Source of the DNA: JAMLIN01 sp041676645
GTDB lineage: Bacteria > Pseudomonadota > Gammaproteobacteria > Burkholderiales > Burkholderiaceae_E
Direction of reading: 5' to 3'
DNA length: 41,419 nucleotides
Assembly (NCBI GenBank): GCA_041676645.1
Contig: JBAYRO010000024.1
Coordinates: 1-41,419, forward strand
Shown: positions 17,727 to 25,734 of the stretch, in pieces
How the letters are laid out: each line of letters starts with the position of its first letter
Position numbering within the stretch: the first letter of the stretch is position 1
Translations under genes and position numbers: made by a program
The notes under the pieces: generated by a model
Databases searched by the model: none
Told to the model about the DNA's origin: nothing
What the model saw: only the letters and a program-made list of their open reading frames with translations

Positions 17727-19079
17727 TCAGCGCAGGCTGAAGCGGTTGAGCAGGTCGTAGAGCGTCGGCCGGCTGATGCCGAGGGTCTCGGCGGCCCGGG
17801 CGATATTGCCGTCGCTGTGGGCCATCGCGCGCAGGACGGCGGCTCTCTCGGCTTCCTCGCGGACCTGCCGCAGGTTCAGGTAGCGATGTTCGCCATCGTC
17901 GGGCGCGAGCCCGAGGTCCTCGGCGCGGATGACCTGGCTGTCGGCGAGGATCACCGCCCGCTTCAGGCAGTTCTCGAGTTCGCGGACATTGCCCGGCCAG
18001 CCGTGCGATTCGATCGACTTGAGCGCATCATCGGCCAGCGTCATGCCCTCCTTGCCCTGCTGGTCGGCGAGTCGGCGGATGAAGGAATGCGCGAGCAGGG
18101 CGGCGTCGCCGGCGCGTTCGCGCAGGGGCGGAATCTCGACCACCATCTCGGTCAGGCGGTAGTAGAGATCCTCTCGGAAGTCACCCGTCGTGATGAGCTC
18201 GCGCAGCTTGCGATGGGTGGCGCAGACGATCCTCACATCGACGGGGATCTCCTCGCGTCCGCCGATCCGCTCGATGACCCGCTCCTGGAGGAAACGCAGC
18301 AGCTTCGCCTGCAGGCTGGGCGGCAGGTCGCCGATCTCGTCCAGGAACAGGGTGCCGCCGTCGGCGACTTCGATCTTGCCGGGGGTCTGCCTGACGGCGC
18401 CGGTGAAGGCGCCCCGCTCGTGTCCGAACAGCTCGGACTCGAGCAGGCTCTCCGGAATCGCGGCGCAATTGATCGCCACGAAGCGGCGCTCGCGCCGACC
18501 CGAGAGCTGGTGCAGGCCGCGGGCGAGCACCTCCTTGCCGGTGCCGCTCTCGCCAATCAGGGTGACCGTGGCATCGGTGGGGGCCAGCTTCTCGATCTGG
18601 CGGCAGACCTTCAGCATGCCGGGATCGCGCGTGATCAGTCCCGACAGCGGCATCTCGCCGATCCGCTGGGCAAGCCGACGATTCTCCTCCTCGAGGCCGG
18701 CCAGGTGCAGTGCCCGGTCGATCACCAGGGCAAGCACCTCGGGCTCGAAGGGCTTGCCGAAGAAATCGTAGGCGCCCAGCTGCACCGAGCGCAGGGCGTT
18801 GTCGCGATCGGCCTGGCCGGTCAGTGCGATCACCTTCGTCGACGGAGCCATCGACAGGATCGAGGCGAGGGTGCGAAAGCCCTCGTCCGGCGTATCGGGC
18901 GAGGGTGGCAGGCCGAGATCGAGGGTGACCACGCGCGGCTCGTGGCGCCGCACCTGGGCGAGCGCCGAATCATGGTCCTGGGCGAACACGACGTTGTAGC
19001 GATCGAAGGACCAGCGCATCTGTCGCTGAAGCCCGAGGTCGTCTTCGACCATCAGCAGGAGGGGACGATTGTCAGCCAT
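17727..19079 (-). CDS. prsR: PrsR, sigma-54-dependent response regulator of PEP-CTERM/exosortase systems
   Basis: This 450-residue protein is an NtrC-type response regulator. A receiver domain spans about 1-125 with phosphoacceptor Asp54 (TLDLGLPP) and Lys109. The AAA+ domain carries Walker A GESGTGKE (176-183), the sigma-54 contact loop GAFTGA (223-228) and Walker B LFLDEIG (244-250). A Fis-type HTH (ARAAETLGISRPTLYDLLN) ends the protein. Its form and its pairing with the next gene match the PEP-CTERM-box response regulator family, which activates sigma-54 promoters of exosortase-linked proteins and exopolysaccharide genes. It overlaps prsK by 8 bases. I found no convincing -24/-12 promoter in the window, so its targets are likely elsewhere. 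Confidence 0.92.
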   Translation of the reverse strand: MADNRPLLLMVEDDLGLQRQMRWSFDRYNVVFAQDHDSALAQVRRHEPRVVTLDLGLPPSPDTPDEGFRTLASILSMAPSTKVIALTGQADRDNALRSVQLGAYDFFGKPFEPEVLALVIDRALHLAGLEEENRRLAQRIGEMPLSGLITRDPGMLKVCRQIEKLAPTDATVTLIGESGTGKEVLARGLHQLSGRRERRFVAINCAAIPESLLESELFGHERGAFTGAVRQTPGKIEVADGGTLFLDEIGDLPPSLQAKLLRFLQERVIERIGGREEIPVDVRIVCATHRKLRELITTGDFREDLYYRLTEMVVEIPPLRERAGDAALLAHSFIRRLADQQGKEGMTLADDALKSIESHGWPGNVRELENCLKRAVILADSQVIRAEDLGLAPDDGEHRYLNLRQVREEAERAAVLRAMAHSDGNIARAAETLGISRPTLYDLLNRFSLR

Positions 19080-21144
19080 TGATCACACCAGGAGAGGGAG
19101 CCTCGACCAGAGGCAGGACGACGGTAAAGCGGGTTCCGCGGTTCGGCGAGGATTCGACGGCGAGGCTGCCGCCGAGTTCGCGCACGTATTCGCGGCATTC
19201 GAACAGGCCGATGCCCATGCCTTGCGACTTGGTCGACACGAAGGGACGGAACAGGCGCTCGCGGATGAACTCGGCGCTCATGCCGCGGCCCGTGTCGATC
19301 ACGGTGATGCGGACCGAGGCGTCTTCGTGCCGCCAGGAAACCGTCACCCGGGCGCCATCGACGCCGGTGCTGGCCTCTATCGCGTTTTGGACGAGGTGTC
19401 CGATGACCCGCTCGAGGCGGGCGCGATCGGCGTGCACCAGCGCCGGGCCGGTGCCCGGGTCGGTGGCCAGCTCGGGCGCCGGCCGGTAAGCCGAACGCTC
19501 GCGCACCGAGGCCCGTAGCAGTTCGCCGATCGAGATGATCTCCGGACTGCTCGCCTCGCGCAGGGGCGTGCGCAGTCCGGCGAGGATCGCCTGCATCCGG
19601 CCGGCCACGGTATCGACCGTGCCGAGCATGTCGTCGACGAAGGCCGGGTCGTGGCGGTGACGCTGCGCGTTGGCCGACATCAGCGAGAGCTGGGCGACAA
19701 GGTTCTTCAGGTCGTGGACGATGAAGGTCGACATCCGGTTGAAGGAGGCGAACTGCTCGGACTGGGCGAGTCTCTCGGTGGCGCGCTGCACGCCGAGGAA
19801 ACTCGCGACCTGGGCGGCGGCCACCTTGAGCACATCGCGCACTTCCCAGTCGAGTTCGATGCGCGCCCGCGGCCGGTCGAGCACCACCAGCCCGGCGAGT
19901 TCGTCATGGATGATCATCGGCACGATCAGCCAGCCGCGGGAATCATCGAGCGGCGCCTCGATCGACAGGCCCGGGTAGCGCCCCGGGGCGGCGCGCCACT
20001 CGTTGAGGTCGACGATCCACCGACGGGTCACCAGCCAGTCGAGCAGGGGCATGCCGGCGGGCAGCGATCCGGGCTCCATGCCGGCCCGGCCGACCTGGCC
20101 GGCGAGTTCGTAACGCTTGCCGTCGCGGATCCAGAGAGCGCCGCCACGGCTTTCCACCAGCGAGCCGATCCCCTCGATGCCGCGCTCGGCCAGCGAGCGG
20201 CTCGAGGCGTGGCCGGCTTCCGACAGCAGTCGGGTGAGCCGCAGCCATTCCTCGCGGTAGTCGTAGCGATAGTCGAAGAAATGCTTCGAGACGAAAACCC
20301 GGATGCTCGCGCGCACCGACTCCGACATGACCGCCACGGGCAGCAGGAGCGCGGTCGCGAAGAGCAGCACGGTCTGTGCGACCGCGCTCCAGTCGTGCCC
20401 GAGGCTGCGCAGGTAATAGGCGCCGATGGCGACCACCAGCGTGCAGGTGGCGGACACCAGCAGGGTGGCCGAATGGAAGACCATGCGACGCGAGATCGCG
20501 ATATCGAGCTGCCAGGCGGGGTTGCGCGAGGCGGCCACCGCGATGAGCGGCACGGCCAGTGCGTTGGCGAAGCCCTGCGACGCCCGCCAGACCGGATCGA
20601 TGCCTTGCTCGCCGAGCAAGGCGTCGGCGTACATCAGCAGGTCGAAACCGAGGACGCAGGTGACCGCGATCGCAAGGTACTTGAACGCCCAGCGCTGGGC
20701 TGGCTCGGCGCTGCGATAGAGATGTTCGAGCACGAGCAGGGCGAGCGCCACCGATGCGATCCGACTGGCGTGGACCGTCCAGAGGGGCCAGCCGTTCCAG
20801 TCGGCCACGATCGGAAGCGCAGGCAGCCCGATGGCGATCGCAAGCAGCAGGCCGCCGTGCCAGGGGCTGCGCGCATCGCGCCGGCCGAGAGCGAGCAGGA
20901 ACACGATCCAGGCCAGCACGCGCAGGGATTCGAGCAGGGGCGCGGCCAGCGTCGCCAGCGGACGGTCGCCGGTACCGGCGGCGATGGCGAGCGCCAGCGC
21001 CCAGAGTGCCTGCGCGGCAAGCACCCCGATGAACAGGCGGGCGGCGAGCCGGTCGGCGCGACGGGTGAGCGCGAGCGCAGCAAAGGCGGCAAAGCTGGCC
21101 GCGGCGATGCCGAAGCCAAGCTGGCCGAGGATAGTGTCGGGCAT
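19072..21144 (-). CDS. prsK: PrsK, sensor histidine kinase of PEP-CTERM/exosortase systems
   Basis: This is the membrane sensor kinase partner of PrsR. In 690 residues it has a long N-terminal membrane region of about eight or nine helices (to about residue 275), a GAF-like cytoplasmic domain (about 300-450), the phosphoacceptor His477 in FIVHDLKNLVAQ, an N-box with Asn587 (HLVQNAIEAS) and ATP-lid glycine motifs DTGRGMS and GMGIGLFECREYV. This layout matches the PEP-CTERM system histidine kinase family. The ATG at 21144 starts directly before the first membrane helix; no good ribosome site helps the choice. It is the first gene of the prsK-prsR operon. The signal it senses is unknown. Confidence 0.92.
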   Translation of the reverse strand: MPDTILGQLGFGIAAASFAAFAALALTRRADRLAARLFIGVLAAQALWALALAIAAGTGDRPLATLAAPLLESLRVLAWIVFLLALGRRDARSPWHGGLLLAIAIGLPALPIVADWNGWPLWTVHASRIASVALALLVLEHLYRSAEPAQRWAFKYLAIAVTCVLGFDLLMYADALLGEQGIDPVWRASQGFANALAVPLIAVAASRNPAWQLDIAISRRMVFHSATLLVSATCTLVVAIGAYYLRSLGHDWSAVAQTVLLFATALLLPVAVMSESVRASIRVFVSKHFFDYRYDYREEWLRLTRLLSEAGHASSRSLAERGIEGIGSLVESRGGALWIRDGKRYELAGQVGRAGMEPGSLPAGMPLLDWLVTRRWIVDLNEWRAAPGRYPGLSIEAPLDDSRGWLIVPMIIHDELAGLVVLDRPRARIELDWEVRDVLKVAAAQVASFLGVQRATERLAQSEQFASFNRMSTFIVHDLKNLVAQLSLMSANAQRHRHDPAFVDDMLGTVDTVAGRMQAILAGLRTPLREASSPEIISIGELLRASVRERSAYRPAPELATDPGTGPALVHADRARLERVIGHLVQNAIEASTGVDGARVTVSWRHEDASVRITVIDTGRGMSAEFIRERLFRPFVSTKSQGMGIGLFECREYVRELGGSLAVESSPNRGTRFTVVLPLVEAPSPGVING

Positions 21145-21172
21145 TCGACGCAAATCGTGATCGATGGCATCG

Positions 21173-21201
21173 AGCCTATTGGCTGTAAGGATTCCCGACA
21201 A
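21173..21201 (-). promoter_or_regulatory. Putative promoter of prsK-prsR
   Basis: On the minus strand TTGTCG (21201-21196) and TAGGCT (21178-21173) are 17 bp apart. Transcription would start near 21166, leaving a leader of about 22 bases before the prsK ATG. The -35 matches four of six consensus bases and the -10 three of six. Confidence 0.35.
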
Positions 21202-21273
21202 TGAATTAGCGCACACCCGGGCGCCGCGCCACGACCGGCGGACGAGGCTTGCGTCCGACCCCGGGGCGTGGAT

Positions 21274-22107
21274 TCAGGGCAGCTTGTCGGGTGGCCGGGG
21301 ATCCTCGGCGCCCTGCGCGGGATCCTGTCCGAAATACCGGCGCATCGCTTCGTACAGGGCCGGATAGTCGTCCCGCAGCTGCCAGGGATTGCTGAAGAAG
21401 GCCTCCCCCGCGACGGCGAAGAATTCCACCGTGTCGGTACCCGCATAGGGGTCAAGGCCGAGTTGCCCGTACCAGGCCCCGGCCTCGGGGCCCTCGGGAT
21501 CGACATGCGCGGGAATCGCCGCCTCGATCGCATCGAGGCGGCGGCAGAAATCCTCGTAGCAGGCCTCCAGGATCCTGCGCCAGCCGGGCGATCGCGAGTC
21601 GGCGCCGGCAGGCACCCCGTTGGCCGATCCGCCGGCCATGTCCAGCTTGTGGACGAATTCATGGACGATGACGCAGGCGCCCGGATGCTCGCGATCCTCG
21701 ACGATGTCGGACCAGGCCAGCACGACCGGGCCGAGATCCATGGCTTCGCCCGAGAGGATGTCGCGGGATTCGTGGACGACTCCGGCCTCGTCCGTCTGCG
21801 AGCGGTCGACCAGGAAGCGGTCCGGGTAGACGATGACATCCACGAAGTCGGCATAGACCCGCAGGTCCAGCTCGAGGATGGGCAGGCAGGCGAGCAGGGC
21901 GATCGTCCAGCGAACCGTTTCGTCGACTTCGAAGCCGGCCGCGCCCACCACCCGCTTGATGGCGAGGAAACGTCCCGCCAGGGCGATGAGACGCTCCCAG
22001 TGCGCCTCGTCCAGATGATCGAATTCATACCAGTTCGCTCGCAATTGGGCGAGCATGTCCGCATCGGGCGCCGGGACGGCCGGCTTTCTCCAGGAGATGG
22101 GCCACAT
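21274..22107 (-). CDS. mtfA: MtfA-family zinc metallopeptidase (Mlc titration factor)
   Basis: MtfA is a soluble zinc peptidase that in enterobacteria binds the glucose repressor Mlc. The 277-residue protein shows the zinc motif His149-Glu150-x2-His153 in VIVHEFVHKLDM and the third ligand glutamate Glu228 in VEFFAVAGEAFF, with YPDRFLV and EAMDLGPVVLAW in between. Numbering is nearly identical to E. coli MtfA, where His149, Glu150, His153 and Glu212 are the zinc-site residues. No mlc or phosphotransferase gene is nearby, so its partner here is unknown. It is divergent from relA with 88 bp between the starts. Confidence 0.9.
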   Translation of the reverse strand: MWPISWRKPAVPAPDADMLAQLRANWYEFDHLDEAHWERLIALAGRFLAIKRVVGAAGFEVDETVRWTIALLACLPILELDLRVYADFVDVIVYPDRFLVDRSQTDEAGVVHESRDILSGEAMDLGPVVLAWSDIVEDREHPGACVIVHEFVHKLDMAGGSANGVPAGADSRSPGWRRILEACYEDFCRRLDAIEAAIPAHVDPEGPEAGAWYGQLGLDPYAGTDTVEFFAVAGEAFFSNPWQLRDDYPALYEAMRRYFGQDPAQGAEDPRPPDKLP

Positions 22108-22168
22108 GGCAGCAGATCTTACCCGCGGCGGGCTGTCGTGGTCGCCCTGCGCCCGCGGGACGCCCGCC

Positions 22169-22174
22169 TATAAT
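22169..22174 (+). promoter_or_regulatory. Consensus -10 box (TATAAT) before relA
   Basis: A perfect TATAAT lies 21 bp before the relA ATG. Transcription would start near 22181, giving a leader of about 15 bases. At 16 bp spacing the -35 position reads CTGCGC, a poor match, so the promoter may depend on an activator or may be weak. The site argues against longer relA frames starting upstream. Confidence 0.45.
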
Positions 22175-22195
22175 CGGGAAGTGCAGTCCTCCCAC

Positions 22196-24406
22196 ATGCC
22201 CGATCCGGAAATCGCGGGCGCTGTCACATCGGATTGGCAGGCGCCCGGCGCTGAAGATGCCGATGTCTCGGCGGCGGTGGATTTCGTCCACCACCGGCTG
22301 AGCGGTGGCGACGATACCGATGTCCGGGTGCTGCGGCATGCGATGGGCACGCTCGGGATCCTGCGCGGGCTCGATGTCGGGCCGATCGCGCAGGTTGCGG
22401 CGGTGCTGTTCGGTTCGCCGAGCCGGATACCGCTGCGCGAGATCCAGACGCGCTTCGGGCCGGAAGTCTCGCGGCTCGTCGAGAGCATGCGCAAGATCCG
22501 CCGGCTCAAGGAGATCCACCGGGCCGTCGAGGAAGACGAAACCGGCGGCCACGAGGGCCGGATCGAGGTGCTGCGCCGCATGACGATGGCGATGTCGGTC
22601 GACATCCAGGTCGTGCTCATCCGGCTCGCGTCGCGCCTGCAGACCCTGCGCCGGCATGTCGCCGACCGCGATGCGCCGGACGCCTCGATCAGCCGCGAGA
22701 CGCTCGACGTGCTGGCGCCGCTGGCGAACCGGCTCGGACTCTGGCAGCTGAAGTGGGAGCTCGAGGACCTGTCGTTTCGCTTCCTGTGGCCAGAGGAATA
22801 CAAGCGGCTCGCGAAGCAGCTCGAGGAGCGGCGCGTCGAGCGCGAGGATTTCGTCGAGGCGGCGCTGGCGCGCCTGCGCGGCGAGCTCGAACGCAGCGGC
22901 ATCCGCGCCGAGCTGAGCGGCCGGCCCAAGCACCTGTTCAGCATTCGCAACAAGATGCGACGCAAGGGGCTGACCCTGCCGGAGATCCAGGACCTGCGTG
23001 GGCTGCGGGTGATCGTCGCCGACATCGATGACTGCTATGCGGCGCTCGGTGCCATCCACGGCATCTGGCAAGCCGTTCCCGAGGAGTACGACGACTACGT
23101 CTCGCGGCCCAAGCCCAACGGCTATCGCTCGCTGCATACGGTGGTCGTGGCCGACGACGGCAGGCCACTGGAGATCCAGATCCGCACGGCCGAGATGCAC
23201 CGCTTCGCCGAATACGGGGTGGCGGCGCACTGGCGCTACAAGGAAGGCCGCACCAGCGGCAGGGACCGCCACGACGATGAAGTCGCCTGGCTGCGCCAGC
23301 TCCTCGCCTGGCAGGGTGAGATCGGCCAGAGTCTCGGGTCGGGTGCGATGCTGCCGGGCGATGCCGGCCATTCGACGATCTTCGTGCTGACACCGCAGGC
23401 GCGGGTGATCGAGCTGCCGATCGGCGCCACCCCGGTGGATTTCGCCTATCACGTCCATACCCAGCTCGGGCATCGTTGCCGGGGCGCCCGCGTCGACGGC
23501 GTGATGGTGCCCCTCACCACCCGGCTGGAGAACGGCCAGACCGTCGAGATCATCGCCGCGAAGGAAGGCGGGGCCAAGGATGACGGGCCTTCGCGCGACT
23601 GGCTCAATCCGCAGCTCGGCTTCGTGAGCAGCAATCGGGCGCGGGCCAAGGTGCGGCAGTGGTTCAACGCGCTCGACAACGAGCGCGATATCGCGCACGG
23701 ACGAGAGCGCGTCGAAAAGGTGCTCCAGCGCGAAGGGGCCACCAGCCTTGCGCTGGACGAGTACGCCGCAAGGCTGGGCTACGACGACCCGGGCCAGCTG
23801 TTCGTCGCCGTAGCGAAGGAAGAGATCGGACCGCGACTGCTCGAGGCCGCTGCGCATGGCCGGCTGGAGGGTCCCGCCAGCCTGCGCCCGAGCCCGGATG
23901 AGGAAGTCCTGAACCGTGCGCGGGCATCGACCGCGGGACGCAGTCGCAACGGAGTCCTGGTGGTGGGCGTGGGCTCGCTGATGACCCAGCTCGCGAAGTG
24001 CTGCCGACCCGCACCGCCCGATGCGATCGCCGGTTTCGTGACCCGTGGTCGGGGCGTCAGCGTCCATCGTGTCGACTGCCCGACGCTGCGGGCCCTGGCC
24101 GAGCGCGAGCCGGAGCGCCGGATCGAGACTTCGTGGTCGGAAACCGGCGACCACGAGGCCGGAGGCCGGCCGCTGCTCTACCCGGTGGACATCGATGTGC
24201 ATGCGGCCGATCGGTCAGGGCTGCTGCGCGACATCTCCGATGTGCTCGCCAAGCAGCGCACCAATGTGGTGGCGGTATCGACCCGGACCCGGCAGGGCCA
24301 TGCGGTCATGCGCTTCACGATCGAGGTTGCCGACACCGGGGTGCTCGATCGTTCGATTGCCGCCATCGCGGGAATCGACGGGATCCAGTCCGCCCGCCGG
24401 CACTAG
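22196..24406 (+). CDS. relA: RelA-type (p)ppGpp synthetase
   Basis: This is a long RelA/SpoT homologue that makes (p)ppGpp in the stringent response. The 736-residue protein has a degenerate N-terminal hydrolase region with no HD pair (the position reads VAAVLFGSPSRIP), so it should lack hydrolysis, as E. coli RelA does. The synthetase domain follows (about 210-340) with RPKPNGYRSLHTVV and EIQIRTAEMHRFAEYGVAAH. A TGS domain lies near 395-455, and a conserved cysteine block (AKCCRPAPPDAI) and a C-terminal ACT domain lie near 600-736. A GTG at 22181 is an alternative start. It converges with mog, with 9 bp between stops. The window also carries the bifunctional spoT. Confidence 0.93.
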   Translation: MPDPEIAGAVTSDWQAPGAEDADVSAAVDFVHHRLSGGDDTDVRVLRHAMGTLGILRGLDVGPIAQVAAVLFGSPSRIPLREIQTRFGPEVSRLVESMRKIRRLKEIHRAVEEDETGGHEGRIEVLRRMTMAMSVDIQVVLIRLASRLQTLRRHVADRDAPDASISRETLDVLAPLANRLGLWQLKWELEDLSFRFLWPEEYKRLAKQLEERRVEREDFVEAALARLRGELERSGIRAELSGRPKHLFSIRNKMRRKGLTLPEIQDLRGLRVIVADIDDCYAALGAIHGIWQAVPEEYDDYVSRPKPNGYRSLHTVVVADDGRPLEIQIRTAEMHRFAEYGVAAHWRYKEGRTSGRDRHDDEVAWLRQLLAWQGEIGQSLGSGAMLPGDAGHSTIFVLTPQARVIELPIGATPVDFAYHVHTQLGHRCRGARVDGVMVPLTTRLENGQTVEIIAAKEGGAKDDGPSRDWLNPQLGFVSSNRARAKVRQWFNALDNERDIAHGRERVEKVLQREGATSLALDEYAARLGYDDPGQLFVAVAKEEIGPRLLEAAAHGRLEGPASLRPSPDEEVLNRARASTAGRSRNGVLVVGVGSLMTQLAKCCRPAPPDAIAGFVTRGRGVSVHRVDCPTLRALAEREPERRIETSWSETGDHEAGGRPLLYPVDIDVHAADRSGLLRDISDVLAKQRTNVVAVSTRTRQGHAVMRFTIEVADTGVLDRSIAAIAGIDGIQSARRH

Positions 24407-24415
24407 GCGGCGGGC

Positions 24416-25048
24416 TCAGCGGGCGGCGGATTTCGGCCGAAAGGCCTTGCAGATCTCATCGCGGGTATCGATGCGCGGCGCGCCGATCAGGTCGAGGCAG
24501 TAGGGAACCGCCGCGAAGATCCCGGGCACCAGCGACTTGCCGTCGCCATCGCGCAGGCCTTCGAGTGTTTCCCGGATCGCCTTGGGCTGGCCCGGCAGGT
24601 TGATGACGAGCGATTGTCCGCGGATGACCGCCACCTGGCGCGAGAGGATCGCGGTCGGCACGAAGCGCAGGCTGATCTGGCGCATCTGTTCGCCGAACCC
24701 CGGCATCTCGCGCTCGCCGATCGCGAGGGTGGCATCGGGAGTCATGTCGCGTGGGGCTGGGCCGGTGCCTCCGGTGGTCAGGACCAGCGAGCAATGCTCG
24801 CTGTCGACGAGTTCGCGCAGGCATGCCTCTATGCCGGGGCGATCGTCCGGGATGAGTCGCTCCACCGTTTCGAAGGGCGTGAGCAGCGCTTCGCGCAGCC
24901 ATTCGCGCAGGGCGGGGATGCCCTTGTCCTGGTAGACGCCGCCCGAGGCGCGGTCGCTGACGGAAACCAGGCCGATGCGGATCGGCGCGCCGCCCTGCGG
25001 CTCGCCTGCGCCGGCATGCACAGAGTAGGTGGCGGGTGTCTCGCTCAT
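24416..25048 (-). CDS. mog: Molybdopterin adenylyltransferase Mog (MogA)
   Basis: Mog adenylates molybdopterin before molybdenum insertion in molybdenum cofactor synthesis. The 210-residue protein has the MoCF-binding pattern: RIGLVSVSDRASGGVYQDKG (24-43), the loop LTTGGTGPAPRDMTPDAT (90-107) with Asp101, and PGFGEQMRQIS, LVINLPGQPKAI near residue 165. The VYQDKGIPALREWL and TRDEICKAFRPK segments are usual in the Mog branch and separate it from MoaB. An N-terminal extension of about 20 residues is unusual and may reflect a later true start. Its ATG overlaps the darP stop as ATGA (25045-25048), so the two are translationally coupled. Confidence 0.92.
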   Translation of the reverse strand: MSETPATYSVHAGAGEPQGGAPIRIGLVSVSDRASGGVYQDKGIPALREWLREALLTPFETVERLIPDDRPGIEACLRELVDSEHCSLVLTTGGTGPAPRDMTPDATLAIGEREMPGFGEQMRQISLRFVPTAILSRQVAVIRGQSLVINLPGQPKAIRETLEGLRDGDGKSLVPGIFAAVPYCLDLIGAPRIDTRDEICKAFRPKSAAR

Positions 25049-25695
25049 GGTCGCTCCTGCGGATCCTGCTGATGCTGCGTTGTCTCGCCCGTCCCGCGTG
25101 CGGCTTCATGCTCGCGCATGGCTGCCAGAAGCTTCCGGTAGAGGCTGCGATACGAGCCGCCGCTGCGGGTGCCGGCCCGTTCGGCGCGCGCCTGCCCGAT
25201 GAGCCGGACGAGGCCCGGATCGTCCGGGTCGATCCCGAAGCGGCGAGCGAACGCGGACAGCGCTGTCGCATCGGCGAGCAGGCGTTCGCGCCAGTCCTCG
25301 GCCGCGTGCGCGAGCGCGACCTCGGCCCGATGGCCGGCCGAGCCGGCTTCGAGCGCCGCGCGGATGGCATCGGCATCGGCCTCGCGCATCAGCTTGCCGA
25401 TCAGCTGGCGCTGGCGACGCAGACCTTCGCGCGAGCGGATCCGTCGGGCGAGATCGATCGCCTCGCGCAGGGCATCGTCGATCGGCACCGAGGCCAGCTG
25501 CTCGGGGCGCAGGGCGGCGAGGGCATCGCCGAGGCGTTGCAGTTCGTGCGCCTGGCGCTTGAGCGCGCTCTTGCTCGGACGAGCGCCGCGATCGTCGGCT
25601 TCATCGAGGGCGAGTGCGGTCGCATCGGGCGGCGGTGGATCGGTTTCGGCCTGTTGCCGGGCCGTTTTCCTGGAGCGGGGCATGTCGGGTTTCAT
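25045..25695 (-). CDS. darP: Ribosome maturation factor DarP (YjgA, DUF615)
   Basis: This 216-residue protein belongs to the YjgA/DarP family, which binds late pre-50S ribosomal particles and aids the maturation of the peptidyl transferase centre. Typical features are the basic helical start SKSALKRQAHELQRLGDALA, then IDDALREAIDLARRIRSREG, RRQRQLIGKLMRE, and the C-terminal YRSLYRKLLAAM. Two starts are possible, at 25695 and 25683. It is divergent from pmbA, the same pair as in E. coli (yjgA-pmbA), with 39 bp between the starts, and is followed by mog through an ATGA overlap. Confidence 0.9.
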   Translation of the reverse strand: MKPDMPRSRKTARQQAETDPPPPDATALALDEADDRGARPSKSALKRQAHELQRLGDALAALRPEQLASVPIDDALREAIDLARRIRSREGLRRQRQLIGKLMREADADAIRAALEAGSAGHRAEVALAHAAEDWRERLLADATALSAFARRFGIDPDDPGLVRLIGQARAERAGTRSGGSYRSLYRKLLAAMREHEAARGTGETTQHQQDPQERP

Positions 25696-25701
25696 CGAGG
25701 G

Positions 25702-25719
25702 GCGCTGATATCATAGCGC
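25702..25719. promoter_or_regulatory. Compact divergent promoter element, darP/pmbA
   Basis: The sequence GCGCTGATATCATAGCGC is nearly self-complementary and contains a plus-strand -10 (TATCAT, 25709-25714) and a minus-strand -10 (TATGAT, 25715-25710) that overlap. It occupies the centre of the 39 bp gap between the two starts, so each mRNA would have a very short leader or none. The -35 regions would fall within the opposing reading frames. Confidence 0.4.
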
Positions 25720-25734
25720 GCTGTCCATAGCGGA

